Shown: positions 51,845 to 63,660 of the stretch, in pieces
How positions within the stretch are numbered: the stretch's first letter is position 1
How the letters are laid out: each line of letters opens with the position of its first letter
Assembly (NCBI RefSeq): GCF_051020955.1
Contig: NW_027476989.1
Coordinates: 1-64,000 of the forward strand
DNA length: 64,000 nt
Source: Megalopta genalis
Taxonomy: Eukaryota > Arthropoda > Insecta > Hymenoptera > Halictidae
Reading direction: 5' to 3'
Program-made: the position numbers and the translations under genes
The notes under the pieces: model-generated
The model's input: the letters and a program-made list of their open reading frames with translations, nothing else
Databases searched by the model: none
What the model was told of the DNA's origin: nothing

Positions 51845-53943
51845 ATTTGAAGCTAACTCGTTTGTTTTTCCTGCAATTGAACCTAAATCATGTATATCAC
51901 AACTATTTGAAGCTGAACCATTTGTTTGGCATGGATTTGAGCTAAGCCTTCTACATCGCATTTATTTGATGCTAAGTCACGTGTTTCGCATTGATTTGGA
52001 GATAACTCGTTAGTTTCGCCTGCATTTGAACCAAGTTCACTTATATTCGCCAGTATTTGAAGTTAAATCATTCGTTCCGCATGGATTTGATGCTAAACCT
52101 CATACTTCGTATTGATTTGAAACTAAATCATGTATTCGCTTGGATTTGAAGCCAACTCGTTTGTTTCGCCTGCAGTTGAAGCTAAATCATGTATATCACA
52201 ATTATTTGAAGCTGAACCATTTGTTTCGCATGGATTTGAAGCTAAGCCTTCTACTTCGCATTTATTTGATGCTAAATCACGTGTTTCGCATTGATTTGAA
52301 GATACCTCGTTTGTTTCGTCTGCATTTGAACCAATATCACTTATATTCGCCAGTATTTGAAGATAAATCATTCGTTTCGCATGGATTTGAAGCTAAGCCT
52401 CCTACTTCGTATTGATTTGAAGCTAAATCATGTGTTCGCTTGGTTTTGAAGTCAACTCGTTCGTATCGCCTGCAGTTGAAGCTAAATCATGTATATCACA
52501 ATTATTTGAAGCTAAACCATTTGTTTGGCATGGATTTGAAGCTAAGCCTTCGACATCGCATTTATTTGATGCCAAGTCACGTGTTTCGCATTGATTTGAA
52601 GATAACTCGTTTGTTTCGTCTGCATTTGAACCAATATCACTTATATTCGCTAGTATTTGAAGATAAATCATTCGTTTCGCATGGATTTGAAGCTAAGCCT
52701 CCTACTTCGTATTGATTTGAAGCTAAATCGTGTATTCGCTTGGATTTGAAGCCAACTCGTTTGTATCGCCTGCAGTTGATGCTAAATCATGTATATCACA
52801 ATTATTTGAAGCTGAACCATTTGTTTGGCATGGATTTGAGCTAAGCCTTCTACATCGCATTTATTTGATGCTAAGTCACGTGTTTCGCATTGATTTGGAG
52901 ATAACTCGTTAGTTTCGCCTGCATTTGAACCAAGTTCACTTATATTCGCCAGTATTTGAAGTTAAATCATTCGTTCCGCATGGATTTGATGCTAAACCTC
53001 ATACTTCGTATTGATTTGAAACTAAATCATGTATTCGCTTGGATTTGAAGCCAACTCGTTTGTTTCGCCTGCAGTTGAAGCTAAATCATGTATATCACAA
53101 TTATTTGAAGCTGAACCATTTGTTTCGCATGGATTTGAAGCTAAGCCTTCTACTTCGCATTTATTTGATGCTAAATCACGTGTTTCGCATTGATTTGAAG
53201 ATACCTCGTTTGTTTCGTCTGCATTTGAACCAATATCACTTATATTCGCCAGTATTTGAAGATAAATCATTCGTTTCGCATGGATTTGAAGCTAAGCCTC
53301 CTACTTCGTATTGATTTGAAGCTAAATCATGTGTTCGCTTGGTTTTGAAGTCAACTCGTTCGTATCGCCTGCAGTTGAAGCTAAATCATGTATATCACAA
53401 TTATTTGAAGCTAAACCATTTGTTTGGCATGGATTTGAAGCTAAGCCTTCGACATCGCATTTATTTGATGCCAAGTCACGTGTTTCGCATTGATTTGAAG
53501 ATAACTCGTTTGTTTCGTCTGCATTTGAACCAATATCACTTATATTCGCTAGTATTTGAAGATAAATCATTCGTTTCGCATGGATTTGAAGCTAAGCCTC
53601 CTACTTCGTATTGATTTGAAGCTAAATCGTGTATTCGCTTGGATTTGAAGCCAACTCGTTTGTATCGCCTGCAGTTGATGCTAAATCATGTATATCACAA
53701 TTATTTGAAGCTGAACCATTTGTTTGGCATGGATTTGAAGCTAAGCCTTCTACATCGCATTTATTTGATGCCAAGTCACGTGTTTCGCATTGGTTTGAAG
53801 ATAACTCGTTTGTTTCGCCTGCATTTGAACCAATATCACTTATATTCGCCAGTATTTGAAGATAAATCATTCGTTTCGCGTGGATTTGAAGCTATGCCAC
53901 CTACTTCGTATTGATTTGAAGCTAAATCATGTGTTTCGCTTGG
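51845..53943. repeat. 300-bp HOR, seven units
   Basis: Units begin at 51,845, 52,144, 52,444, 52,744, 53,043, 53,343 and 53,643. Each has ten monomers. A typical unit such as 52,144-52,443 contains one 31-bp monomer (CACTTATATTCGCC) and one 29-bp monomer (GTGTTCGCTTGG or GTATTCGCTTGG), so the length returns to exactly 300. The units starting at 51,845 and 52,744 have one more 1-bp deletion (GGATTTGAGCTAAG near 51,934 and 52,833) and are 299 bp; the last unit has a normal 30-bp monomer and is 301 bp. The whole three-unit set is itself duplicated with a period of 899 bp (52,140 to 53,039; 52,440 to 53,339). Confidence 0.9.
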
Positions 53944-55981
53944 ATTTGAAGCTAACTCGTTTGTTTCGCATGCAGTTGAAGCTAAATCATGTATAGAACA
54001 AGTATTTGAAGCTAAATCATTTGTGTCGCATGGTTTTGAAGCTAAGCCTTGTACTTCGCATCGATTTGAAGTTAAATCATGCGTTTCGCATGGATTTGAA
54101 GCTAACTCGTTTGTTTCGCATGCAGTTGATGCTAAATCATGTATATCACAAGTATTTGAAGCTGAACCATTTGATTCTCATGAATATTAAGCTAAACCAT
54201 GTGTTTCGCATGAATATTAAGCTAGACCAAGTGTTTCGCATGAATTTGAAGATAAATCATGTGTTTCACATGGATTTGAAGCTAACTCGTTTGTATCGCA
54301 TGCAGTTGAAGCAAAATCATGTATATCACAAGTATTTGGAGCTGAACCATTTGATTCTCATGAATATTAAGCTAAACCATGTGTTTCGCATGAATATTAA
54401 GATAAACCAAGTGTTTCGCATGAATTTGAAGATAAATCATGTTTTTCACATGGATTTGAAGCTGACTCGGTTGTTTCGCCTGCATTTGAAGCTATATCAC
54501 TTATATCGCAAGTATTTGAAGCTAAACCATTCGTTTCGAGTGGATTTGAATATAAGCCATCTACTTCGCATTGATTTGAAGCAGAATCATGTGTTTCGCT
54601 TGGATTTGAAGTTCCCTCGTTTGTTTCGCCTGCATTTATAGCTATATCACTTATATCGCAAGTATATGAATCTAAATAATGTGTATCGCATGGATTTGAT
54701 GCTAATCCTTCTACTCCGCATGTTTGAAGCCAAATCATGTGTTCCGTATCGATTTGAAGCTATTTCGTTTGTTTCGCCTTCATTTGAAGCTTAATCATGT
54801 ATATCACAAGTATTTGAAGCTAAACCATTTGTTTCGCATTGTTTTGAAGATAAGCCTTCTACTTCGCATTGATTTGAAGCTAAAGCATGTGATTCGCATG
54901 GATTTGAATCTAGCTCGTTTGTTTCGCATGCATTTGAAGCTATTTCACTTATATTCGCAAGTACTTGTAAGTTAATCATTCGCTTCGCATGGATTAGCAG
55001 CTAAGCCTTCAACTTCGCATTGATTTGAAGCTAAATCATGTGTTTCGCTTGGATTTGAAGCTAACTCGTTTGTTTAGCATGCTATTCCAGCTAAATCATG
55101 TGTATCACAAGTATTTGTAGCTCAATCATTTGATTCGCATGGATTTGAAACTAAGCCTTCTACTTCAAATTAAGTTGAAGCTAAATCATGTGTTTCGCAT
55201 GGATTTGAAGCTAACTCGTTTGTTTCGCATGCAGTTGGTGCTAAATCATGTATATCACAAGTATTTGAAGCTGAACCATTTGATTCTCATGAATATTAAG
55301 CTAAACCATGTGTTTCTCATGAATATTAAGATAAACCAAGTGTTTCGCATGAATTGAAAATAAATCATGTGTTTCACATGGATTTGAAGCTGACTCGTTT
55401 GTTTCGCCTGCATTTGAAGCTATATCACTTATATCGCAAGTATTTGAAGCTAAACCATTCGTTTCGCATGGATTTGAAACTAAGCCATCTACTTCGCATT
55501 GATTTGAAGCAGAATCATGTGTTTCGCTTGGATTTGAAGTTCACTCGTTTGTTCTGCCTGCATTTAAAGCTATATCACTTATATCGCAAGTATATGAATC
55601 TAAATAATCTGTATCGCATGGATTTGATGCTAATCCTTCTACTTCGCATTGATTTGAAGCTAAATCATATGTTTCGCACGGATTTGAAGCTAACCCGTTT
55701 GTTTCGCATGCAGTTGAAGCTATTTCACTTATATCGCAAGTATATGAATCTAAATAATTTGTGTGGCATGGATTTGATGCTGAGCCTTCTACTTCGCATT
55801 GATTTCAAGCTAAATCATGTGTGTCGCATGGATTTAAAGCTAATTCGTGTGTTTCGCCTGCATTTGAAGCTATATCACGTATAATCGCAAGTATTTGAAG
55901 CTAAATCATTCGTTTCGCATGGATTTGAAGCTAAGCCTCCTACTTCGTATTGATTTGAAGCTAAATCATGTGTTCGCTTGG
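53343..55981. repeat. 2,640-bp HOR, unit 1
   Basis: This unit is 88 monomers long and overlaps the last two units of the 300-bp HOR. It starts with GTCAACTCGTTCGTATCGCC. It differs from unit 2 by a handful of changes, for example ATGTATAGAACAAG near 53,988 against ATGTATATAACAAG, TTTCGAGTGG near 54,534 against TTTCGCATGG, and TTCCCTCG near 54,612 against TTCACTCG. Single T deletions lie near 54,722 and 55,350. Confidence 0.87.
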
Positions 55982-58622
55982 TTTTGAAGTCAACTCGTTC
56001 GTATCGCCTGCAGTTGAAGCTAAATCATGTATATCACAATTATTTGAAGCTAAACCATTTGTTTGGCATGGATTTGAAGCTAAGCCTTCGACATCGCATT
56101 TATTTGATGCCAAGTCACGTGTTTCGCATTGATTTGAAGATAACTCGTTTGTTTCGTCTGCATTTGAACCAATATCACTTATATTCGCTAGTATTTGAAG
56201 ATAAATCATTCGTTTCGCATGGATTTGAAGCTAAGCCTCCTACTTCGTATTGATTTGAAGCTAAATCATGTATTCGCTTGGATTTGAAGCCAACTCGTTT
56301 GTATCGCCTGCAGTTGATGCTAAATCATGTACATCACAATTATTTGAAGCTGAACCATTTGTTTGGCATGGATTTGAAGCTAAGCCTTCTACATCGCATT
56401 TATTTGATGCCAAGTCACGTGTTTCGCATTGGTTTGAAGATAACTCGTTTGTTTCGCCTGCATTTGAACCAATATCACTTATATTCGCCAGTATTTGAAG
56501 ATAAATCATTCGTTTCGCGTGGATTTGAAGCTATGCCACCTACTTCGTATTGATTTGAAGCTAAATCATGTGTTTCGCTTGGATTTGAAGCTAACTCGTT
56601 TGTTTCGCATGCAGTTGAAGCTAAATCATGTATATAACAAGTATTTGAAGCTAAATCATTTGTGTCGCATGGTTTTGAAGCTAAGCCTTGTACTTCGCAT
56701 CGATTTGAAGTTAAATCATGCGTTTCGCATGGATTTGAAGCTAACTCGTTTGTTTCGCATGCAGTTGATGCTAAATCATGTATATCACAAGTATTTGAAG
56801 CTGAACCATTTGATTCTCATGAATATTAAGCTAAACCATGTGTTTCGCATGAATATTAAGCTAGACCAAGTGTTTCGCATGAATTTGAAGATAAATCATG
56901 TGTTTCACATGGATTTGAAGCTAACTCGTTTGTATCGCATGCAGTTGAAGCAAAATCATGTATATCACAAGTATTTGGAGCTGAACCATTTGATTCTCAT
57001 GAATATTAAGCTAAACCATGTGTTTCGCATGAATATTAAGATAAACCAAGTGTTTCGCATGAATTTGAAGATAAATCATGTTTTTCACATGGATTTGAAG
57101 CTGACTCGGTTGTTTCGCCTGCATTTGAAGCTATATCACTTATATCGCAAGTATTTGAAGCTAAACCATTCGTTTCGCATGGATTTGAATCTAAGCCATC
57201 TACTTCGCATTGATTTGAAGCAGAATCATGTGTTTCGCTTGGATTTGAAGTTCACTCGTTTGTTTCGCCTGCATTTATAGCTATATCACTTATATCGCAA
57301 GTATATGAATCTAAATAATGTGTATCGCATGGATTTGATGCTAATCCTTCTACTCCGCATGTTTTGAAGCTAAATCATGTGTTCCGTATCGATTTGAAGC
57401 TAACTCGTTTGTTTCGCCTTCATTTGAAGCTTAATCATGTATATCACAAGTATTTGAAGCTAAACCATTTGTTTCGCATTGTTTTGAAGATAAGCCTTCT
57501 ACTTCGCATTGATTTGAAGCTAAAGCATGTGATTCGCATGGATTTGAATCTAGCTCGTTTGTTTCGCATGCATTTGAAGCTATTTCACTTATATTCGCAA
57601 GTACTTGTAAGTTAATCATTCGCTTCGCATGGATTAGCAGCTAAGCCTTCAACTTCGCATTGATTTGAAGCTAAATCATGTGTTTCGCTTGGATTTGAAG
57701 CTAACTCGTTTGTTTAGCATGCTATTCCAGCTAAATCATGTATATCACAAGTATTTGTAGCTCATTAATTTGATTCGCATGGATTTGAAACTAAGCCTTC
57801 TACTTCAAATTAAGTTGAAGCTAAATCATGTGTTTCGCATGGATTTGAAGCTAACTCGTTTGTTTCGCATGCAGTTGGTGCTAAATCATGTATATCACAA
57901 GTATTTGAAGCTGAACCATTTGATTCTCATGAATATTAAGCTAAACCATGTGTTTCTCATGAATATTAAGATGAACCAAGTGTTTCGCATGAATTTGAAA
58001 ATAAATCATGTGTTTCACATGGATTTGAAGCTGACTCGTTTGTTTCGCCTGCATTTGAAGCTATATCACTTATATCGCAAGTATTTGAAGCTAAACCATT
58101 CGTTTCGCATGGATTTGAAACTAAGCCATCTACTTCGCATTGATTTGAAGCAGAATCATGTGTTTCGCTTGGATTTGAAGTTCACTCGTTTGTTCTGCCT
58201 GCATTTAAAGCTCTATCACTTATATCGCAAGTATATGAATCTAAATAATCTGTATCGCATGGATTTGATGCTAATCCTTCTACTTCGCATTGATTTGAAG
58301 CTAAATCATATGTTTCGCACGGATTTGAAGCTAACCCGTTTGTTTCGCATGCAGTTGAAGCTATTTCACTTATATCGCAAGTATATGAATCTAAATAATT
58401 TGTGTGGCATGGATTTGATGCTGAGCCTTCTACTTCGCATTGATTTCAAGCTAAATCATGTGTGTCGCATGGATTTAAAGCTAATTCGTGTGTTTCGCCT
58501 GCATTTGAAGCTATATCACGTATAATCGCAAGTATTTGAAGCTAAATCATTCGTTTCGCATGGATTTGAAGCTAAGCCTCCTACTTCGTATTGATTTGAA
58601 GCTAAATCATTTGTTCGCTTGG
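55982..58622. repeat. 2,640-bp HOR, unit 2
   Basis: Landmarks lie 2,639-2,641 bp after unit 1 and 2,640-2,641 bp before unit 3 (55,130 to 57,770 to 60,410; 54,724 to 57,364). Near-identical to both neighbours. Private change: ATGTACATCAC near 56,327 against ATGTATATCAC in unit 3. Confidence 0.88.
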
Positions 58623-60705
58623 TTTTGAAGTCAACTCGTTCGTATCGCCTGCAGTTGAAGCTAAATCATGTATATCACAATTATTTGAAGCTAAACCATT
58701 TGTTTGGCATGGATTTGAAGCTAAGCCTTCGACATCGCATTTATTTGATGCCAAGTCACGTGTTTCGCATTGATTTGAAGATAACTCGTTTGTTTCGTCT
58801 GCATTTGAACCAATATCACTTATATTCGCTAGTATTTGAAGATAAATCATTCGTTTCGCATGGATTTGAAGCTAAGCCTCCTACTTCGTATTGATTTGAA
58901 GCTAAATCATGTATTCGCTTGGATTTGAAGCCAACTCGTTTGTATCGCCTGCAGTTGATGCTAAATCATGTATATCACAATTATTTGAAGCTGAACCATT
59001 TGTTTGGCATGGATTTGAAGCTAAGCCTTCTACATCGCATTTATTTGATGCCAAGTCACGTGTTTCGCATTGGTTTGAAGATAACTCGTTTGTTTCGCCT
59101 GCATTTGAACCAATATCACTTATATTCGCCAGTATTTGAAGATAAATCATTCGTTTCGCGTGGATTTGAAGCTATGCCACCTACTTCGTATTGATTTGAA
59201 GCTAAATCATGTGTTTCGCTTGGATTTGAAGCTAACTCGTTTGTTTCGCATGCAGTTGAAGCTAAATCATGTATATAACAAGTATTTGAAGCTAAATCAT
59301 TTGTGTCGCATGGTTTTGAAGCTAAGCCTTGTACTTCGCATCGATTTGAAGTTAAATCATGCGTTTCGCATGGATTTGAAGCTAACTCGTTTGTTTCGCA
59401 TGCAGTTGATGCTAAATCATGTATATCACAAGTATTTGAAGCTGAACCATTTGATTCTCATGAATATTAAGCTAAACCATGTGTTTCGCATGAATATTAA
59501 GCTAGACCAAGTGTTTCGCATGAATTTGAAGATAAATCATGTGTTTCACATGGATTTGAAGCTAACTCGTTTGTATCGCATGCAGTTGAAGCAAAATCAT
59601 GTATATCACAAGTATTTGGAGCTGAACCATTTGATTCTCATGAATATTAAGCTAAACCATGTGTTTCGCATGAATATTAAGATAAACCAAGTGTTTCGCA
59701 TGAATTTGAAGATAAATCATGTTTTTCACATGGATTTGAAGCTGACTCGGTTGTTTCGCCTGCATTTGAAGCTATATCACTTATATCGCAAGTATTTGAA
59801 GCTAAACCATTCGTTTCGCATGGATTTGAATCTAAGCCATCTACTTCGCATTGATTTGAAGCAGAATCATGTGTTTCGCTTGGATTTGAAGTTCACTCGT
59901 TTGTTTCGCCTGCATTTATAGCTATATCACTTATATCGCAAGTATATGAATCTAAATAATGTGTATCGCATGGATTTGATGCTAATCCTTCTACTCCGCA
60001 TGTTTTGAAGCTAAATCATGTGTTCCGTATCGATTTGAAGCTAACTCGTTTGTTTCGCCTTCATTTGAAGCTTAATCATGTATATCACAAGTATTTGAAG
60101 CTAAACCATTTGTTTCGCATTGTTTGAAGATAAGCCTTCTACTTCGCATTGATTTGAAGCTAAAGCATGTGATTCGCATGGATTTGAATCTAGCTCGTTT
60201 GTTTCGCATGCATTTGAAGCTATTTCACTTATATTCGCAAGTACTTGTAAGTTAATCATTCGCTTCGCATGGATTAGCAGCTAAGCCTTCAACTTCGCAT
60301 TGATTTGAAGCTAAATCATGTGTTTCGCTTGGATTTGAAGCTAACTCGTTTGTTTAGCATGCTATTCCAGCTAAATCATGTATATCACAAGTATTTGTAG
60401 CTCATTAATTTGATTCGCATGGATTTGAAACTAAGCCTTCTACTTCAAATTAAGTTGAAGCTAAATCATGTGTTTCGCATGGATTTGAAGCTAACTCGTT
60501 TGTTTCGCATGCAGTTGGTGCTAAATCATGTATATCACAAGTATTTGAAGCTGAACCATTTGATTCTCATGAATATTAAGCTAAACCATGTGTTTCTCAT
60601 GAATATTAAGATGAACCAAGTGTTTCGCATGAATTTGAAAATAAATCATGTGTTTCACATGGATTTGAAGCTGACTCGTTTGTTTCGCCTGCATTTGAAG
60701 CTATA
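58623..60705. repeat. 2,640-bp HOR, unit 3, truncated
   Basis: Matches unit 2 closely up to about 60,705. There the CACTTATATCGC monomer expected from unit 2 (58,066) is replaced by a 31-bp CACGTATAATCGC monomer, and the array jumps to the family seen at the left edge of the window. It has lost a T near 60,122. The junction is made inside a monomer, in register. Confidence 0.85.
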
Positions 60706-61250
60706 TCACGTATAATCGCAAGTATTTGAAGCTAAATCATTTGTGTCGCATGGATTTGAAGCTAAGCCTTCTACTTCGCTTTGATTTGAAGCTACATCAT
60801 GCGTTTCGCATGAATTTGAAGCTAACTCGTTTGTTTCGCATGCATTTGAAGCTATATCACTTATATTCGCAAGTATTTGAAGGTCAATCATTCGTTTCGC
60901 ATGAATTTGAAGCTAAGCCTTCTACTTCGCATTAATTGGAAGCTTAATCATATGTTTCGATTGGATTTGAAGCTAACTCGTTTGTATCGCATGCAGTTGA
61001 ATATAAATCTTGTATATCACAACTATTTGAAGCTAAACCATTTGTTTCGCATGGATTCGAAAATCAGCCTTCTATTTCGCATTGATTTGAATCTAAATCA
61101 TGTGTTACGCTTGGATTTGAAGCTAATTCGTATATTTCGCATGCAGTTGAAGCTATATCACATATATTCCGAAGTATTTGAAGGACAATCTTTCGTTTCG
61201 CATGGATTTGAAGCTAATCCTTCTACTTCGCATTGATTTGAAGCTAAATC
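60706..61250. repeat. Block related to the left edge of the window
   Basis: About 60,720-60,990 matches 373-640 in order and in rare variants (see the left-edge entry). The remainder, 61,000-61,250, has diverged monomers such as TTCGAAAATCAGCC near 61,067 and CATATATTCCGAAG near 61,161. Confidence 0.7.
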
Positions 61251-62819
61251 ATGTGTTTCACATCGATTTGAAGCTAACTGGTTTCTTTCGCCTGCATTCG
61301 AAGTTATATCACTTATAATCGCAAGAATTTGAAGCTCAGTCATTCGTTTCGCATGGATTTGAAGCTAAGCCTTCTACTTCGCAATGATTTGAAGCTAAAT
61401 CATATGTTTCGTATGGATTTGAAGCTAACTCGTTTGTTTTTCCTGCAATTGAACCTAAATCATGTATATCACAACTATTTGAAGCTGAACCATTTGTTTG
61501 GCATGGATTTGAGCTAAGCCTTCTACATCGCATTTATTTGATGCTAAGTCACGTGTTTCGCATTGATTTGGAGATAACTCGTTAGTTTCGCCTGCATTTG
61601 AACCAAGTTCACTTATATTCGCCAGTATTTGAAGTTAAATCATTCGTTCCGCATGGATTTGATGCTAAGCCTCATACTTCGTATTGATTTGAAACTAAAT
61701 CATGTATTCGCTTGATTTGAAGCCAACTCGTTTGTTTCGCCTGCAGTTGAAGCTAAATCATGTATATCACAATTATTTGAAGCTGAACCATTTGTTTCGC
61801 ATGGATTTGAAGCTAAGCCTTCTACTTCGCATTTATTTGATGCTAAATCACGTGTTTCGCATTGATTTGAAGATACCTCGTTTGTTTCGTCTGCATTTGA
61901 ACCAATATCACTTATATTCGCCAGTATTTGAAGATAAATCATTCGTTTCGCATGGATTTGAAGCTAAGCCTCCTACTTCGTATTGATTTGAAGCTAAATC
62001 ATGTGTTCGCTTGGTTTTGAAGTCAACTCGTTCGTATCGCCTGCAGTTGAAGCTAAATCATGTATATCACAATTATTTGAAGCTGAACCATTTGTTTGGC
62101 ATGGATTTGAAGCTAAGCCTTCGACATCGCATTTATTTGATGCCAAGTCACGTGTTTCGCATTGATTTGAAGATAACTCGTTTGTTTCGTCTGGATTTGA
62201 ACCAATATCACTTATATTCGCTAGTATTTGAAGATAAATCATTCGTTTCGCATGGATTTGAAGCTAAGCCTCCTACTTCGTATTGATTTGAAGCTAAATC
62301 ATGTATTCGCTTGGATTTGAAGCCAACTCGTTTGTATCGCCTGCAGTTGATGCTAAATCATGTATATCACAATTATTTGAAGCTGAACCATTTGTTTGGC
62401 ATGGATTTGAAGCTAAGCCTTCTACATCGCATTTATTTGATGCCAAGTCACGTGTTTCGCATTGGTTTGAAGATAACTCGTTTGTTTCGCCTCCATTTGA
62501 ACCAATATCACTTATATTCGCCAGTATTTGAAGATAAATCATTCGTTTCGCGTGGATTTGAAGCTATGCCACCTACTTCGTATTGATTTGAAGCTAAATC
62601 ATGTGTTTCGCTTGGATTTGAAGCTAACTCGTTTGTTTCGCATGCAGTTGAAGCTAAATCATGTATATAACAAGTATTTGAAGCTATATCATTTGTGTCG
62701 CATGGTTTTGAAGCTAAGCCTTGTACTTCGCATCGATTTGAAGTTAAATCATGCGTTTCGCATGGATTTGAAGCTAACTCGTTTGTTTCGCATGCAGTTG
62801 ATGCTAAATCATGTATATC
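61251..62819. repeat. Second copy of the 300-bp HOR region
   Basis: About 61,251-62,285 matches 51,680-52,714 with an offset of 9,571-9,572 bp (51,757 to 61,329; 52,423 to 61,994). From about 62,294 it matches 53,622 onward with an offset of 8,672. The change of offset, about 900 bp, equals three 300-bp units, so this copy has three fewer units. A G is lost near 61,713 (CTTGATTTG). Confidence 0.82.
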
Positions 62820-63660
62820 ACAGGTATTTGCAGCTGAACCATTTGATTCTCATGAATATTAAGCTAAACCATGTGTTTCGCATGAATATTAAGCTAAACC
62901 AAATGTTTCACATGAATTTGAAGATAAATCATGTGTTTCACATGTATTTTAATCTGACTCGTTTGTTTCGCCTGCATTTGAAGCTATATCACTTATATCG
63001 CAAGTAGTTGAAGCTAAACATTTGTTTCGCATGGATTTGATGATAAGCCATCTACTTCGCATGAATTTGAAGCTAAATAATGTGTTTCGCTTGGATTTGA
63101 AGCTAACTCGTTTGTTTCGCATGCAGTTGAAACTAAATCATGTATGTCAAAATTATTTGAAGCTAAACCATTTGTTTCGCATGGTTTCGAAGATAAGCCT
63201 TTCACTTCGCATTGATTAGAAGCTAAGTCATGTGTTTCGCATGGATTTGAAGCTAACTCGATTGTTTCGCTTGCATTTGAATGTATATCACTTACATTGC
63301 AATTATCTGAAGGTAAATCATTTGTTTCTCATGTACCAGAATCTAAGCGTTTTGCTTAGCATTTATTTGAAGCTAAATCATGTATATCAGAAGTATTTGA
63401 AGCTAAACCATTTGTTTCGCATTGTTTTGAAGATAAGCCTTCTACTTCGCATTGATTTGAAGCTAAATCATGTGATTCGCATGGATTTGAAGCTAACTCA
63501 TTTGTTTCTCCTGCATTTGAACCAATATCACTTATATTCGCCAGTATTTGAAGATAAATCATTCGTTTCTCATGGATTTGTATCTAAGACCCTTACTTCG
63601 TATTCATTTGAAGCTGAACCATGTATTCGCTTGTATTTGAAGGCAACTCGTTGGTTTCGC
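62820..63660. repeat. Diverged monomers
   Basis: The 2,640-bp type order decays after about 62,820 (CACAGGTATTTGCAGC). Many private substitutions follow, for example CCAAATGTTTCAC near 62,898, GTACCAGAATCTAAGCG near 63,334 and TTTGCTTAGC near 63,351. This is the most degenerate stretch in the right-hand half. It remains 30-bp periodic and no gene or insertion is seen. Confidence 0.7.
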
